DNA of 64,000 nt, taken from positions 49,904 to 113,903 of the forward strand of contig NZ_AUJO01000015.1 of assembly GCF_000424265.1 (NCBI RefSeq), written 5' to 3'. Under the pieces are notes generated by a model, which was not told the origin of the DNA, ran no database searches, and saw nothing but the letters and a program-made list of their open reading frames with translations. The translations under genes were made by a program, and so were the position numbers. This DNA is from Butyrivibrio sp. WCD3002. Its GTDB lineage: Bacteria; Bacillota; Clostridia; Lachnospirales; Lachnospiraceae. Below, in pieces: positions 53,955-62,320 of this stretch (the stretch's first letter is position 1; each line of letters starts with the position of its first letter).

Positions 53955-54707
53955 TTATTCTATATGATTTATCATAGATGCCAGATATCCTGCACCGAAG
54001 CCGTTATCAATATTTACTACGCTTACGCCGCTGGCACAGGAGTTAAGCATGGATAAAAGCGCCGACACTCCGCCAAAGGAAGCACCGTATCCAACACTTG
54101 TGGGTACAGCAATTACAGGGCAGTCTGCAAGGCCGCCTATAACGCTTGCCAGAGCTCCCTCCATTCCTGCGATGGCGATTATGACTCTTGCTGACATTAT
54201 CTCATCCATGTGTCCAAGAAGCCTGTGAAGACCTGCAACTCCAACGTCATAAAGACGAACCACTTCGTTGCCATAAACCTCCGCAGTTTTGGCTGCTTCC
54301 TCAGCTACGGGTATATCACTGGTGCCGCCTGTTGCCACAACTATTTTGCCTCTTCCGTCCTTCTCAGGGAGACTTCCGGCGATTCCCACCCTGCTAAGCT
54401 CATCAAATGAAAAGTCTTCGATTTCCTTTTTTAGCAGCTCTGCCGCATCATCCTTCATCCTTGTTATAAGAACCGTTTTTTGACCGTTCTCGCGAAGAGA
54501 CTTTGTTATTTTAAGTACCTGCTCGGGAGTCTTACCTGCACCGTAAATAACCTCTGCTGCCCCCTGTCTTACACCTCTGTGAAAGTCAGGCTTGGCAAAA
54601 CCAAGGTCTTCAAAAGGAGCCTCCTTAAACTTAAGCATAGCTTCGTCAACGGAAGTTGTACCCTCCGCTACACTTTTCAGCATCTGTTCCAATTCTTTTT
54701 TATCCAT
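53955..54707 (-). CDS. larB: LarB-like nickel pincer cofactor biosynthesis protein
   Basis: 250 residues. The C-terminal two thirds resemble PurE: VVATGGTSDIPVAEEAAKTAEVYG, DVGVAGLHRLL, IAIAGMEGALASVIGGLADCPVIAVPTSVGYGASFGG. LarB carboxylates and cleaves NaAD to start the nickel-pincer nucleotide used by lactate racemase and relatives. LarC and LarE are not in the window, so the cofactor role is inferred from family. Confidence 0.88.
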   Translation of the reverse strand: MDKKELEQMLKSVAEGTTSVDEAMLKFKEAPFEDLGFAKPDFHRGVRQGAAEVIYGAGKTPEQVLKITKSLRENGQKTVLITRMKDDAAELLKKEIEDFSFDELSRVGIAGSLPEKDGRGKIVVATGGTSDIPVAEEAAKTAEVYGNEVVRLYDVGVAGLHRLLGHMDEIMSARVIIAIAGMEGALASVIGGLADCPVIAVPTSVGYGASFGGVSALLSMLNSCASGVSVVNIDNGFGAGYLASMINHIE

Positions 54708-54828
54708 TCTTATGTCACCTCATCAAGTCTTTTGAAATACATGCTCTTACTTATAAATATAACCCTCACTGTGCAAGGAGGAAACTTAAAATATTCTTAA
54801 AAATCTCTCTTTTTCAATAACGAAAAAA

Positions 54829-54868
54829 GTCCCACAGCAAGCAGGATGATTGCTACGTGCCGTGGGAC
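54829..54868 (-). terminator. Terminator after metY
   Basis: GTCCCAC (54829-54835) pairs with GTGGGAC (54862-54868), with an inner AGCA/TGCT stem, followed on the minus strand by TTTTTT. Confidence 0.88.
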
Positions 54869-54892
54869 CTCATTTCTTAAATATGGTTTTTA

Positions 54893-56173
54893 TCAGATCG
54901 CTGCAAAGCCCTTCTCAAGATCTGCAATGATGTCATCGATGTGCTCTGTACCGATTGAAAGTCTGATGGTGCTCTGAGTGATGCCCTGATCCTTAAGCTC
55001 CTCATCAGAAAGCTGTGAGTGAGTAGTTGTTGCAGGATGGATAACAAGGCTCTTAACATCAGCTACATTTGCAAGCAGTGAGAAAATCTCAAGGTTATCA
55101 ATAAACTTCCATGCTTCCTCTTTTCCGCCCCCTATCTCAAATGTGAAAATAGATGCTCCGCCGTTAGGGAAGTATTTCTCATAAAGAGCGTGATCAGGGT
55201 GATCTTCGATAGAAGGATGATTTACCTTAGCTACCTTAGGGTGGTTTTTAAGGAACTCAACTACCTTCTTTGTGTTCTCTGCATGTCTGTCAAGACGAAG
55301 TGATAGTGTCTCAACACCCTGAAGAAGCAGGAATGCGTTGAAGGGTGAAAGTGTCGCACCTGTATCTCTAAGTAAAATAGCTCTGATATAAGTTACAAAT
55401 GCTGCAGGTCCAACCACATCGTAGAAGGATACACCGTGATAGCTGGGATTAGGAGAAGCGATTCCGGGATACTTACCGCTTGCCTTCCAGTCAAACTTAC
55501 CTGACTCTACGATAACACCACCAAGAGTTGTGCCGTGTCCGCCGATGAACTTGGTAGCTGAGTGAACAACGATATCTGCGCCGTGCTCGATGGGTCTGAT
55601 GAGGTAAGGTGTTCCAAAGGTGTTGTCGATAACAAGAGGAAGACCATGCTTATGAGCTATCTCTGCAATTGCATCGATGTCCGGAATATCACTGTTGGGA
55701 TTTCCAAGGGTCTCAAGATAGATTGCTCTTGTGTCATCCTTGATAGCTGCTTCTACTTCAGCAAGGTTATGTGCATCAACGAAGGTTGTGCTTATTCCGT
55801 ACTGAGGAAGTGTATGTGCAAGAAGGTTGTAGCTTCCGCCGTAGATAGTTTTCTGAGCTACGATATGTCCGCCATTTGCTGCAAGAGCCTGAATGGTATA
55901 AGTGATTGCTGCTGCACCTGATGCAACTGCCAGGGCTGCACTACCGCCTTCAAGAGCTGCGATTCTCTTCTCAAAAACATCCTGTGTTGAATTTGTAAGT
56001 CTTCCGTAAATATTACCTGCATCAGCAAGGCCGAATCTGTCAGCTGCATGCTGGCTGTTTCTGAACACATAAGAGGTTGTCTGATAAATCGGAACCGCTC
56101 TTGCATCTGTTGCCGGATCAGGCTGCTCTTGTCCTACGTGTAACTGTAATGTCTCAAATCTGTAATCACTCAT
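54893..56173 (-). CDS. metY: O-acetylhomoserine sulfhydrylase (MetY)
   Basis: 426 residues, the length typical of MetY and longer than MetB/MetC. PLP-binding lysine in VVHSATKFIGGHGTTLGGV, Asp in LVIDNTFGTPYLI. N-terminus FETLQLHVGQEQPDPATDARAVPIYQTTSYVF is typical. Makes homocysteine from O-acetylhomoserine and sulfide. It is a single-gene unit with a strong promoter and its own terminator. Confidence 0.93.
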   Translation of the reverse strand: MSDYRFETLQLHVGQEQPDPATDARAVPIYQTTSYVFRNSQHAADRFGLADAGNIYGRLTNSTQDVFEKRIAALEGGSAALAVASGAAAITYTIQALAANGGHIVAQKTIYGGSYNLLAHTLPQYGISTTFVDAHNLAEVEAAIKDDTRAIYLETLGNPNSDIPDIDAIAEIAHKHGLPLVIDNTFGTPYLIRPIEHGADIVVHSATKFIGGHGTTLGGVIVESGKFDWKASGKYPGIASPNPSYHGVSFYDVVGPAAFVTYIRAILLRDTGATLSPFNAFLLLQGVETLSLRLDRHAENTKKVVEFLKNHPKVAKVNHPSIEDHPDHALYEKYFPNGGASIFTFEIGGGKEEAWKFIDNLEIFSLLANVADVKSLVIHPATTTHSQLSDEELKDQGITQSTIRLSIGTEHIDDIIADLEKGFAAI

Positions 56174-56227
56174 TTCATCATCCTCCTGCTTTATATTCTG
56201 CTTTTTTCTGCGTTTTTATTGAAACCA

Positions 56228-56271
56228 ATAATACATATATTTACATACTGTGTCAATAGGTAAATAGGTAA
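56228..56271 (-). promoter_or_regulatory. metY promoter with tandem 8-bp repeats at the -35
   Basis: On the minus strand TTGACA (56256-56251) and TATTAT (56233-56228) are separated by exactly 17 bases, about 50 bases before the ATG. Immediately upstream, ATAGGTAA occurs twice in tandem (56256-56263, 56264-56271), touching the -35; a site for an activator or repressor is plausible. No SAM riboswitch or T-box is seen in the leader. Confidence 0.7.
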
Positions 56272-56284
56272 AAAAGCAAAAAAA

Positions 56285-56312
56285 TTTCTGCCACCTCTAA
56301 AAGCGGCAGAAA
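56285..56312 (-). terminator. Terminator after the threonine aldolase gene
   Basis: TTTCTGCC (56285-56292) pairs with GGCAGAAA (56305-56312), followed on the minus strand by a run of T. Confidence 0.85.
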
Positions 56313-56323
56313 TCTGCATTTTG

Positions 56324-57352
56324 TTATGATAAAGCTTTATCCAGTTCAGTCAAATCCTCATCCGTTGTGGACCAGCTTGTGGCAAGTCTTACAACCGTGT
56401 GATTTTCATCCTGCTTCTCCCAGAAGCTTACGGCGACCTTTTCCTGTAATTTCTTAAGCTTCTCATCTTCAAAAATTACAAACTGCTGGTTTGTGGGAGA
56501 CTCCAAAAACATCGTAAGGTCGTGAGCCTTACAAATAGCTTTAAGCTTTTCAGCCATGACTATGGCGTGTTTACTGATCTTAAAATACAGATCATCCGTG
56601 AAAAGTGCATCGAACTGGACACCTAAAAGTCTTCCCTTTGCAAGAAGAGCACCGCGCCTTTTGATGGAGGTCAACAAGTGCTTTGGTTTATTTCCCTTTG
56701 TGAAAACCACTGCTTCTCCGCACAGTGCACCGACCTTGGTGCCTCCGATATAAAAAACATCGCAAAGTCTTGCTATATCCTGCAATGACACATCGGTATC
56801 ATTACTCATAAGTCCGTAGCCAAGCCTTGCTCCGTCAAGGAAAAGCGGGATCTCATACTCCCCGCATACCTCTGAAATAGCGGTAAGCTCAGCCTTGGAA
56901 TACAGTGTTCCGTATTCTGTGGGATGGGATATATACACCATTCCGGGTCTTGTCATATGCTCATGATTCTCATCTGCAAAATATCCTGCAAGATAGTCTT
57001 TTAGCACCTTTGCTTCCATCTTGCCGTTTTCCTGAGGGATCTCTAAAACCTCGTGGCCTGTATATTCTATTGCCCCGGCTTCGTGGGTACTTATATGTCC
57101 TGTTTTTGCTGCTACAACGCCCTCATAATCCGAAAGCATGGTAGATATAATTACTGAATTAGTCTGTGTTCCTCCAACGAGAAATTCTACCTCGGCTCCT
57201 TGAACTCCAATCGCCTTTAAAATCTTCTCCTTTGCACTGTCGCAGTACTTATCGCTTCCGTAACCTGAGAGACACTCAAGATTAGTATCAGCAAGCGCCT
57301 TAAGTACTTCAGGGTGAGCCCCGCAAATGTAGTCACTCTCAAATGAAATCAT
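56324..57352 (-). CDS. ltaE: Low-specificity L-threonine aldolase
   Basis: 342 residues of fold-type I PLP enzyme. Marks: VEFLVGGTQTNSVII, HISTHEAGAIEYTGHEV, LFLDGARLGYGL, and the PLP lysine in FYIGGTKVGALCGEAVVF. It splits threonine or allo-threonine to glycine and acetaldehyde. Next to metY but separated by two terminators and read alone or with the gene cluster upstream (15 bases to the response regulator gene). Confidence 0.9.
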   Translation of the reverse strand: MISFESDYICGAHPEVLKALADTNLECLSGYGSDKYCDSAKEKILKAIGVQGAEVEFLVGGTQTNSVIISTMLSDYEGVVAAKTGHISTHEAGAIEYTGHEVLEIPQENGKMEAKVLKDYLAGYFADENHEHMTRPGMVYISHPTEYGTLYSKAELTAISEVCGEYEIPLFLDGARLGYGLMSNDTDVSLQDIARLCDVFYIGGTKVGALCGEAVVFTKGNKPKHLLTSIKRRGALLAKGRLLGVQFDALFTDDLYFKISKHAIVMAEKLKAICKAHDLTMFLESPTNQQFVIFEDEKLKKLQEKVAVSFWEKQDENHTVVRLATSWSTTDEDLTELDKALS

Positions 57353-57367
57353 TATTATGTCCTTCCT

Positions 57368-58174
57368 TTACCAGTCTTCGTCGTAACTAAGCTCATCCAA
57401 TTCAGCCATATAAAATTCCGACCAGCTGTACTGACTCATGAATTCTCCGGCATATCTGTACTTGGATTCATCTTTGTTTTCCAACCAGTCATAATAATCG
57501 CACGCAATTCGATCTTTTGCAATAGCCATACTTCCGCGCTGCTTTAAAATTATCCCGTCAAGCTTCAGCTTTTTAAATGTATTCTGCAGGTCCTGCCTCA
57601 GATTACAAAGGTATGAAAGCTTTTTTTCAGGATCCCCGTCATCCTCCCAGAGGTTTGCAATGATCTCGCCGTTGGTGGTCTGGGCTCCCTTATTTGCGAT
57701 AAGAAGAGCTACTATTTCCTTGGTTCTCTTATACTTAAAGTCCACAGGCTCCCCGTCCACGAAAAATTCAAAGTTTCCAAAGGTCTGTGCAAATACTCTT
57801 TTAAACTTCTTGCGCATCTCGGGATAGCGCATAAGCTCCAGTTCCTTCTGAACCTCAGCTCCTGTACCGGGCTTTTTGATATATCCGCTGGCATGAAGCT
57901 TCATGGCATCATAAGCATGCTCTGTCTCCTCAGAAACATAGATCAGATTTATATAGGGATTCAGCTCTGAAAGATATTTTCCAAGATCCAAACCGGAAAG
58001 CTCGGGCATATTCACATCAAGAAATGCCACGTCCATCTCCTCCTCTCTGGCCTTGGCAAGAGCGGAAAGAGGGCTGTCAAAATAAAAGCATGTAGCGTCA
58101 GGCTTAACCTTCCCGAGAATAGTTTTCATTTTCTTAAGAGATGCTTCGTTACTGTCAACTGCCAAAATATTCAC
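57368..58174 (-). CDS. Response regulator with a SARP-type winged-helix output domain
   Basis: 268 residues. N-terminal receiver domain: MNILAVDSNEASL, phosphoacceptor Asp in VAFLDVNMPELSG (near residue 53), and SGYIKKPG for the conserved Lys. C-terminal part (about 130-225) is a transcriptional regulatory C-like winged helix as in SARP activators: FEFFVDGEPVDFKYKRTKEIVALLIANKGA. It may control transcription in response to signals sensed by the c-di-GMP protein upstream. Overlaps the 171-residue gene by 4 bases. Confidence 0.85.
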   Translation of the reverse strand: MNILAVDSNEASLKKMKTILGKVKPDATCFYFDSPLSALAKAREEEMDVAFLDVNMPELSGLDLGKYLSELNPYINLIYVSEETEHAYDAMKLHASGYIKKPGTGAEVQKELELMRYPEMRKKFKRVFAQTFGNFEFFVDGEPVDFKYKRTKEIVALLIANKGAQTTNGEIIANLWEDDGDPEKKLSYLCNLRQDLQNTFKKLKLDGIILKQRGSMAIAKDRIACDYYDWLENKDESKYRYAGEFMSQYSWSEFYMAELDELSYDEDW

Positions 58175-58686
58175 TGCGCACCTCCTGTAGGTAAGGTTAT
58201 GGACTTAACCTTCTGATTCTGACGCTGCCGCGCTGTCATATGAAGAGGATCAGCCTCCCCAACCACAAGAGTATCTCCGTCATTAAGTGCAGCCTCATGT
58301 AATGGTCCGGAGTTCATATCTGCCAGCACGAGAGCTGCAAATCTGTCGTAATTGTCATCATCGATAACCGGAAAATGATACTTCATTCTGTACCAGTGTT
58401 CAGGATCATAGCCGGCTCCGCCGATGTATAGTCTGTCCGCAGTATCAGCAACCTCATCTACACCTGCCTTTTCCCCGGGCTCAAGTCCTGCCTCCTCGCA
58501 AAAAAGCATAGCGTAGGCCTTAAGCACCCTGTCTCTTACGGTTTCATCACTGCCGCTTTTATTTTTTCTCCCTGTTGGAGTGTCCATTACCTGATAGTAA
58601 AAATCCTGAGCTTCTTCGCTATCATCAAAATTCACGATAGCCTCATAGAATTTCCTGACATCTATGTCTTTAGCTATTGAAGCCAT
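58171..58686 (-). CDS. Unknown protein between the c-di-GMP enzyme and the response regulator
   Basis: 171 residues, soluble and acidic, no motif that I recognise. Its AAAGGAG ribosome site and start lie inside the end of the GGDEF gene (17-base overlap), and its stop overlaps the response regulator start by 4 bases. This packing points to tight co-translation with both, perhaps as an adaptor. The region YDPEHWYRMKYHFPVIDDDNYDRFAALVLADMNS is the most distinctive part. Confidence 0.7.
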   Translation of the reverse strand: MASIAKDIDVRKFYEAIVNFDDSEEAQDFYYQVMDTPTGRKNKSGSDETVRDRVLKAYAMLFCEEAGLEPGEKAGVDEVADTADRLYIGGAGYDPEHWYRMKYHFPVIDDDNYDRFAALVLADMNSGPLHEAALNDGDTLVVGEADPLHMTARQRQNQKVKSITLPTGGAQ

Positions 58687-61600
58687 TTCTTTCTCCTTTC
58701 AGAGTGCTCTTATTCTCGTACATATTCTTATCTGCCCTGGCAAATACCGCCGCCACATTCTCATCATACTCAAATCTTGACATGCCTGCCGCAATAACAA
58801 CCTTTCGCTCAAACTTATTTATTCTGTTACTCTGGGCAACGCTCTCCATAAGAATCTCCACATTATCATAGTCAGTGCCCTGAACAATAATGGCAAACTC
58901 ATCACCGCCAAGTCTGAAAACAGGACTATGCTTGAATATCTGACATATACTGTCACATCCATCCTTGATAAACTGATCTCCGGCCTGGTGACCAAGGGTA
59001 TCGTTTATCTGCTTAAGTCCGTTAATATCAAATACTGCAATTGCGAATTCAGGATTTTTGCCTGACTTGATCTTTTTATTGAGCTTTGCCTCCATCTCAG
59101 CATAGGCATGCTTATTCTTAACGCCGGTAAGCTCGTCATAGTTTGCTTTCTCCTTTGCTTCAAGAATGGTGGATTCGTATGCCTGCTCTCTTCTTACTTC
59201 CTCATCAATATTAACAACACCAATTATTACACTGTCCACACCATCCTCATGCACCATGGTGGCTTTCAGCATGGCATAAATCGGCTTTCCATTTATCACA
59301 AGCCTGTAGTTAAGAGTATACATGCCTTTATTCTTTATCTGAGACATGACTTTTTCCTTCTTGAACATTTTGAGGAAATAATCAAGATCATCAGGATAAA
59401 TAACGCTTAGGGCTGTTTCCGCGGTGTCATCATAAAAATGTTCACCCTCTTTGCCGGTTCCAATATGTTCAAAATAATTGCTGGAGGTGTATTTTGTATA
59501 CTCATCCGTTTCAGGATTGACCGTATAAAGAGCCATATAATCTCCGGAAAGAGCAATGATCCTTGAATAGGTAAGCTGCTCCTCCCTCATCTTTTCAAGG
59601 GCCTCTTCATGCTTCATCTGGGCATCCACATTATTGATTCCTATGATAATATTGTTGCCCTTATTTCTGACCTTAACAACCTTCATACTTACATAGACAG
59701 GCTCTCCGTCCATCATTACCCTGTAGGTCAATGTGAAAATGCCGTTTTCCTTAAGGCTTTTTTCCACCTTCTCCGGGGTGAAGCTCTTAACAAACTCTTC
59801 TGCGTCTTCCTGATATACATTATTCTTTGCCACACTTGCTGTAAGTCCAAAGAAATCATGACCACGAGTTGAGACATTCATATCCCGGTTCACCCCATCC
59901 GGGCTGTACTCTGTATAATCTCCGTTATCCATATTTACAAAATACAGGTGAATATAATCCTCTGACAGCGCTCTTGCCACATAGTTGTAGGTGAGGGTGG
60001 TGTCATCATCGGGGCTATCTGAGACAGATAAAATCGCAACATTTACGGCTGCTGCTCTCGTAACAGGATTAACTGCCACTCTTCTTATAAACAGCTGTAA
60101 CGTCTTACCATCTCTGGTTCTGTCATCGATTATTAGTCTTCGACCATCTTTTGCGCACTGAACCGCAGCATTCAAGGAATATGCTCCGGGCTGACCTTCA
60201 AAATCCGAAACCAAAACCTCTGTCCTGTATACACTGTCAGGGAAATTTCTTTCCATGAATTCCCTAAAGGTTCCATTGCATCTGGCCAAAATGAGCTTTC
60301 CATCCAAATACTCAACAAGGCACATTGGCCATGTATCAAAATAATCACTAAGAGAATCATCATCTCTTCTTGAAATTGACAGATCATAGAGATTTACTTT
60401 TCCAAGCTGGATATAATAGTCCGTCTCTGAAGGATTCTCAAATCCAATCTGAATACCCTTTTTGTTTCTCTCAATAATCCCCGCAAGGGAATGTGCCTCG
60501 CAGTAATAATAGCCCTGTAATTTGGTACAGCCTATCTCTTTTAGAAATTCTGCCTGTACCTCTGTCTCAACACCCTCTGCTATAGTCTCAACACCCAGAG
60601 CCATAGCCATTCTGACAAGCTCAGTGAGTATGATCTTAACGCTTTCTCTTTCACCTATCTGCTGAATAAAAAGCATGTCCAGTTTGAGTAGGTCAAAAGG
60701 TATCTTCTGAAGGATTACGGGTGATGAATATCCGCTGCCGTAATCATCCATCCATACACTAAAGCCGAGCCTCTTGAATTCTCCTATCCTGTCCGCCATG
60801 TAATCAACGTCATCAAGGAGAACCGTTTCCGTAATCTCTATGACAAGCTTATCCCTGCTAAGCCCGGAATCATCAACCCGCTTTTTAATCTCTTCCACAA
60901 TATCGCAGGTATAAAAATCAGAGAGGGACAGATTGACAGAATTCGGAACCACATAAAGTCCGTTCTCTCCCTGCTCTTTCATCTTCTTGAGAACTTTATC
61001 CACAACACACAGATCAAGCTTATATATACTGTTTGCTTCCTCAAGATATGGAATAAAGGAATCCGGGGTCAGAATGCCTCTCTCCGGATCCTCCCACCGT
61101 ACAAGAGCTTCCTCGTTGCAGACCCTGCCATTGGCCGTTCTGATTATGGGCTGATAATAAACCTTTATCCAGTCCTCTTCTATAGCTCTGTCAAGATTCT
61201 CAGCCACATACTGTCTGTGTTCTATCTGATGCATCATTGCATCATCAAAATAATAGATATCGGATTCGTAGTTCTTTTTGTGGAAATCACAGGCGATCTT
61301 TGCCCTGTCACAGGCTGCACTTATACTTATATCATCGCTGTCACAGGAATAAACTCCGATTCTGATGGGCATACTTTTACCGCCGTTTAGGAGCTTGCTC
61401 TTTTCAATCAGCTCATGGAGTTTCTCATTTAATCCATCGGGATTAGTATAGACACAAAAATGATCAGCACTAAATCGGCTGCATCTGCTGCTGCCAAAAT
61501 AGCTGCTTAGAAGTTTTGCAAAGGCAACAAGAAGAACATCACCCTCTGCCATTCCGTATTTACGGTTATAATTTTTCATACCGTTGAAATCCGTAAAGAG

Positions 61601-62167
61601 GATTGCCGGTTTAATTCCATCTCTTCGCAGCTCCTCACAGCCTTCTCCTGCAAGTTCAAAGAAGTGCGTCATTGTGGGGAGACCCGTCAGATAATCGTAG
61701 CTGATATTACCGAATCTGCTTCTCTCATCAAGAGTCCTGCTAAGCATGGCTGTAATGCCCTGTACATTGCTGCCCATATTGGGGGTATATGCTCCCTGAT
61801 CCGTGTACCATATAAAGGCCAGTCTTACACCATCTTCCTTGAAAACATGCTTACCATAAGCATGAATGATCCTGTACTCTCCATCCACTTTAGATCTGTA
61901 GATAACATCATACTGGGCATCCTCTACGGCAAAGCGATAGGCAGCATCACTTATGGATGCCACATCGTCCGGATGAACATCCCTATACATGTCATTGTCC
62001 ATAAGCTCGTATGCTTCGTCCCTGTCCTTAAGTCCAAAGAGCTCACAAAAGCCAGCTGAAAGAGCAATAGTAACAACATGTTTATTTATAAACTGATAAA
62101 CTGCAAACGGTACAAAGCTGCCTTCTATCAGTGCTATCTGTTCGTCGCTATATCTGTACTTTTCCAA
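58670..62167 (-). CDS. Multi-domain c-di-GMP enzyme: PAS, degenerate GGDEF, EAL, PAS-like repeats, active GGDEF
   Basis: About 1165 residues from a TTG at 62167, fixed by AGGAGG 8 bases before it; a GTG 24 bases upstream would put that site inside the gene. Domains in order: PAS (about 10-130), GGDEF with RFSADHF in place of GGDEF (165-315), EAL with EALVRW, DDYGSGYSS and ETIAEGVET (325-575), two or three PAS-like domains (600-1000), then a C-terminal GGDEF with intact RLGGDEFAI. It may both break down and make c-di-GMP. No membrane helices. It heads a three-gene operon. Confidence 0.9.
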   Translation of the reverse strand: MEKYRYSDEQIALIEGSFVPFAVYQFINKHVVTIALSAGFCELFGLKDRDEAYELMDNDMYRDVHPDDVASISDAAYRFAVEDAQYDVIYRSKVDGEYRIIHAYGKHVFKEDGVRLAFIWYTDQGAYTPNMGSNVQGITAMLSRTLDERSRFGNISYDYLTGLPTMTHFFELAGEGCEELRRDGIKPAILFTDFNGMKNYNRKYGMAEGDVLLVAFAKLLSSYFGSSRCSRFSADHFCVYTNPDGLNEKLHELIEKSKLLNGGKSMPIRIGVYSCDSDDISISAACDRAKIACDFHKKNYESDIYYFDDAMMHQIEHRQYVAENLDRAIEEDWIKVYYQPIIRTANGRVCNEEALVRWEDPERGILTPDSFIPYLEEANSIYKLDLCVVDKVLKKMKEQGENGLYVVPNSVNLSLSDFYTCDIVEEIKKRVDDSGLSRDKLVIEITETVLLDDVDYMADRIGEFKRLGFSVWMDDYGSGYSSPVILQKIPFDLLKLDMLFIQQIGERESVKIILTELVRMAMALGVETIAEGVETEVQAEFLKEIGCTKLQGYYYCEAHSLAGIIERNKKGIQIGFENPSETDYYIQLGKVNLYDLSISRRDDDSLSDYFDTWPMCLVEYLDGKLILARCNGTFREFMERNFPDSVYRTEVLVSDFEGQPGAYSLNAAVQCAKDGRRLIIDDRTRDGKTLQLFIRRVAVNPVTRAAAVNVAILSVSDSPDDDTTLTYNYVARALSEDYIHLYFVNMDNGDYTEYSPDGVNRDMNVSTRGHDFFGLTASVAKNNVYQEDAEEFVKSFTPEKVEKSLKENGIFTLTYRVMMDGEPVYVSMKVVKVRNKGNNIIIGINNVDAQMKHEEALEKMREEQLTYSRIIALSGDYMALYTVNPETDEYTKYTSSNYFEHIGTGKEGEHFYDDTAETALSVIYPDDLDYFLKMFKKEKVMSQIKNKGMYTLNYRLVINGKPIYAMLKATMVHEDGVDSVIIGVVNIDEEVRREQAYESTILEAKEKANYDELTGVKNKHAYAEMEAKLNKKIKSGKNPEFAIAVFDINGLKQINDTLGHQAGDQFIKDGCDSICQIFKHSPVFRLGGDEFAIIVQGTDYDNVEILMESVAQSNRINKFERKVVIAAGMSRFEYDENVAAVFARADKNMYENKSTLKGERNGFNS

Positions 62168-62213
62168 GAGTAATACCTCCTGATAAATCACATAATATCA
62201 GACAAAAATATCA

Positions 62214-62242
62214 ACTATATTACATTTTATCACAAATGTAAA
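62214..62242 (-). promoter_or_regulatory. Promoter with a perfect palindrome between -35 and -10, for the c-di-GMP operon
   Basis: TTTACA (62242-62237) and TATAGT (62219-62214) are 17 bases apart. The spacer is almost filled by a palindrome: TTACATTT (62220-62227) and AAATGTAA (62234-62241) around a 6-base centre. This is the usual position of a repressor operator. Confidence 0.65.
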
Positions 62243-62269
62243 ACAGTTTGTTTTCCAAAATAATAAACT

Positions 62270-62318
62270 AAAAATAAAAACTCCATTACCACTTTTAAAA
62301 CTAAAAAGCAGTAATGGA
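62270..62318 (-). terminator. Terminator after dinB
   Basis: TCCATTAC (62282-62289) pairs with GTAATGGA (62311-62318), followed on the minus strand by TTTTTATTTTT. Confidence 0.85.
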
Positions 62319-62320
62319 AG

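Noticed and set aside
56174..56284. Possible SAM riboswitch or T-box before metY
   Set aside because: The leader is only about 50 bases, AT-rich, and has none of the conserved elements of either RNA.
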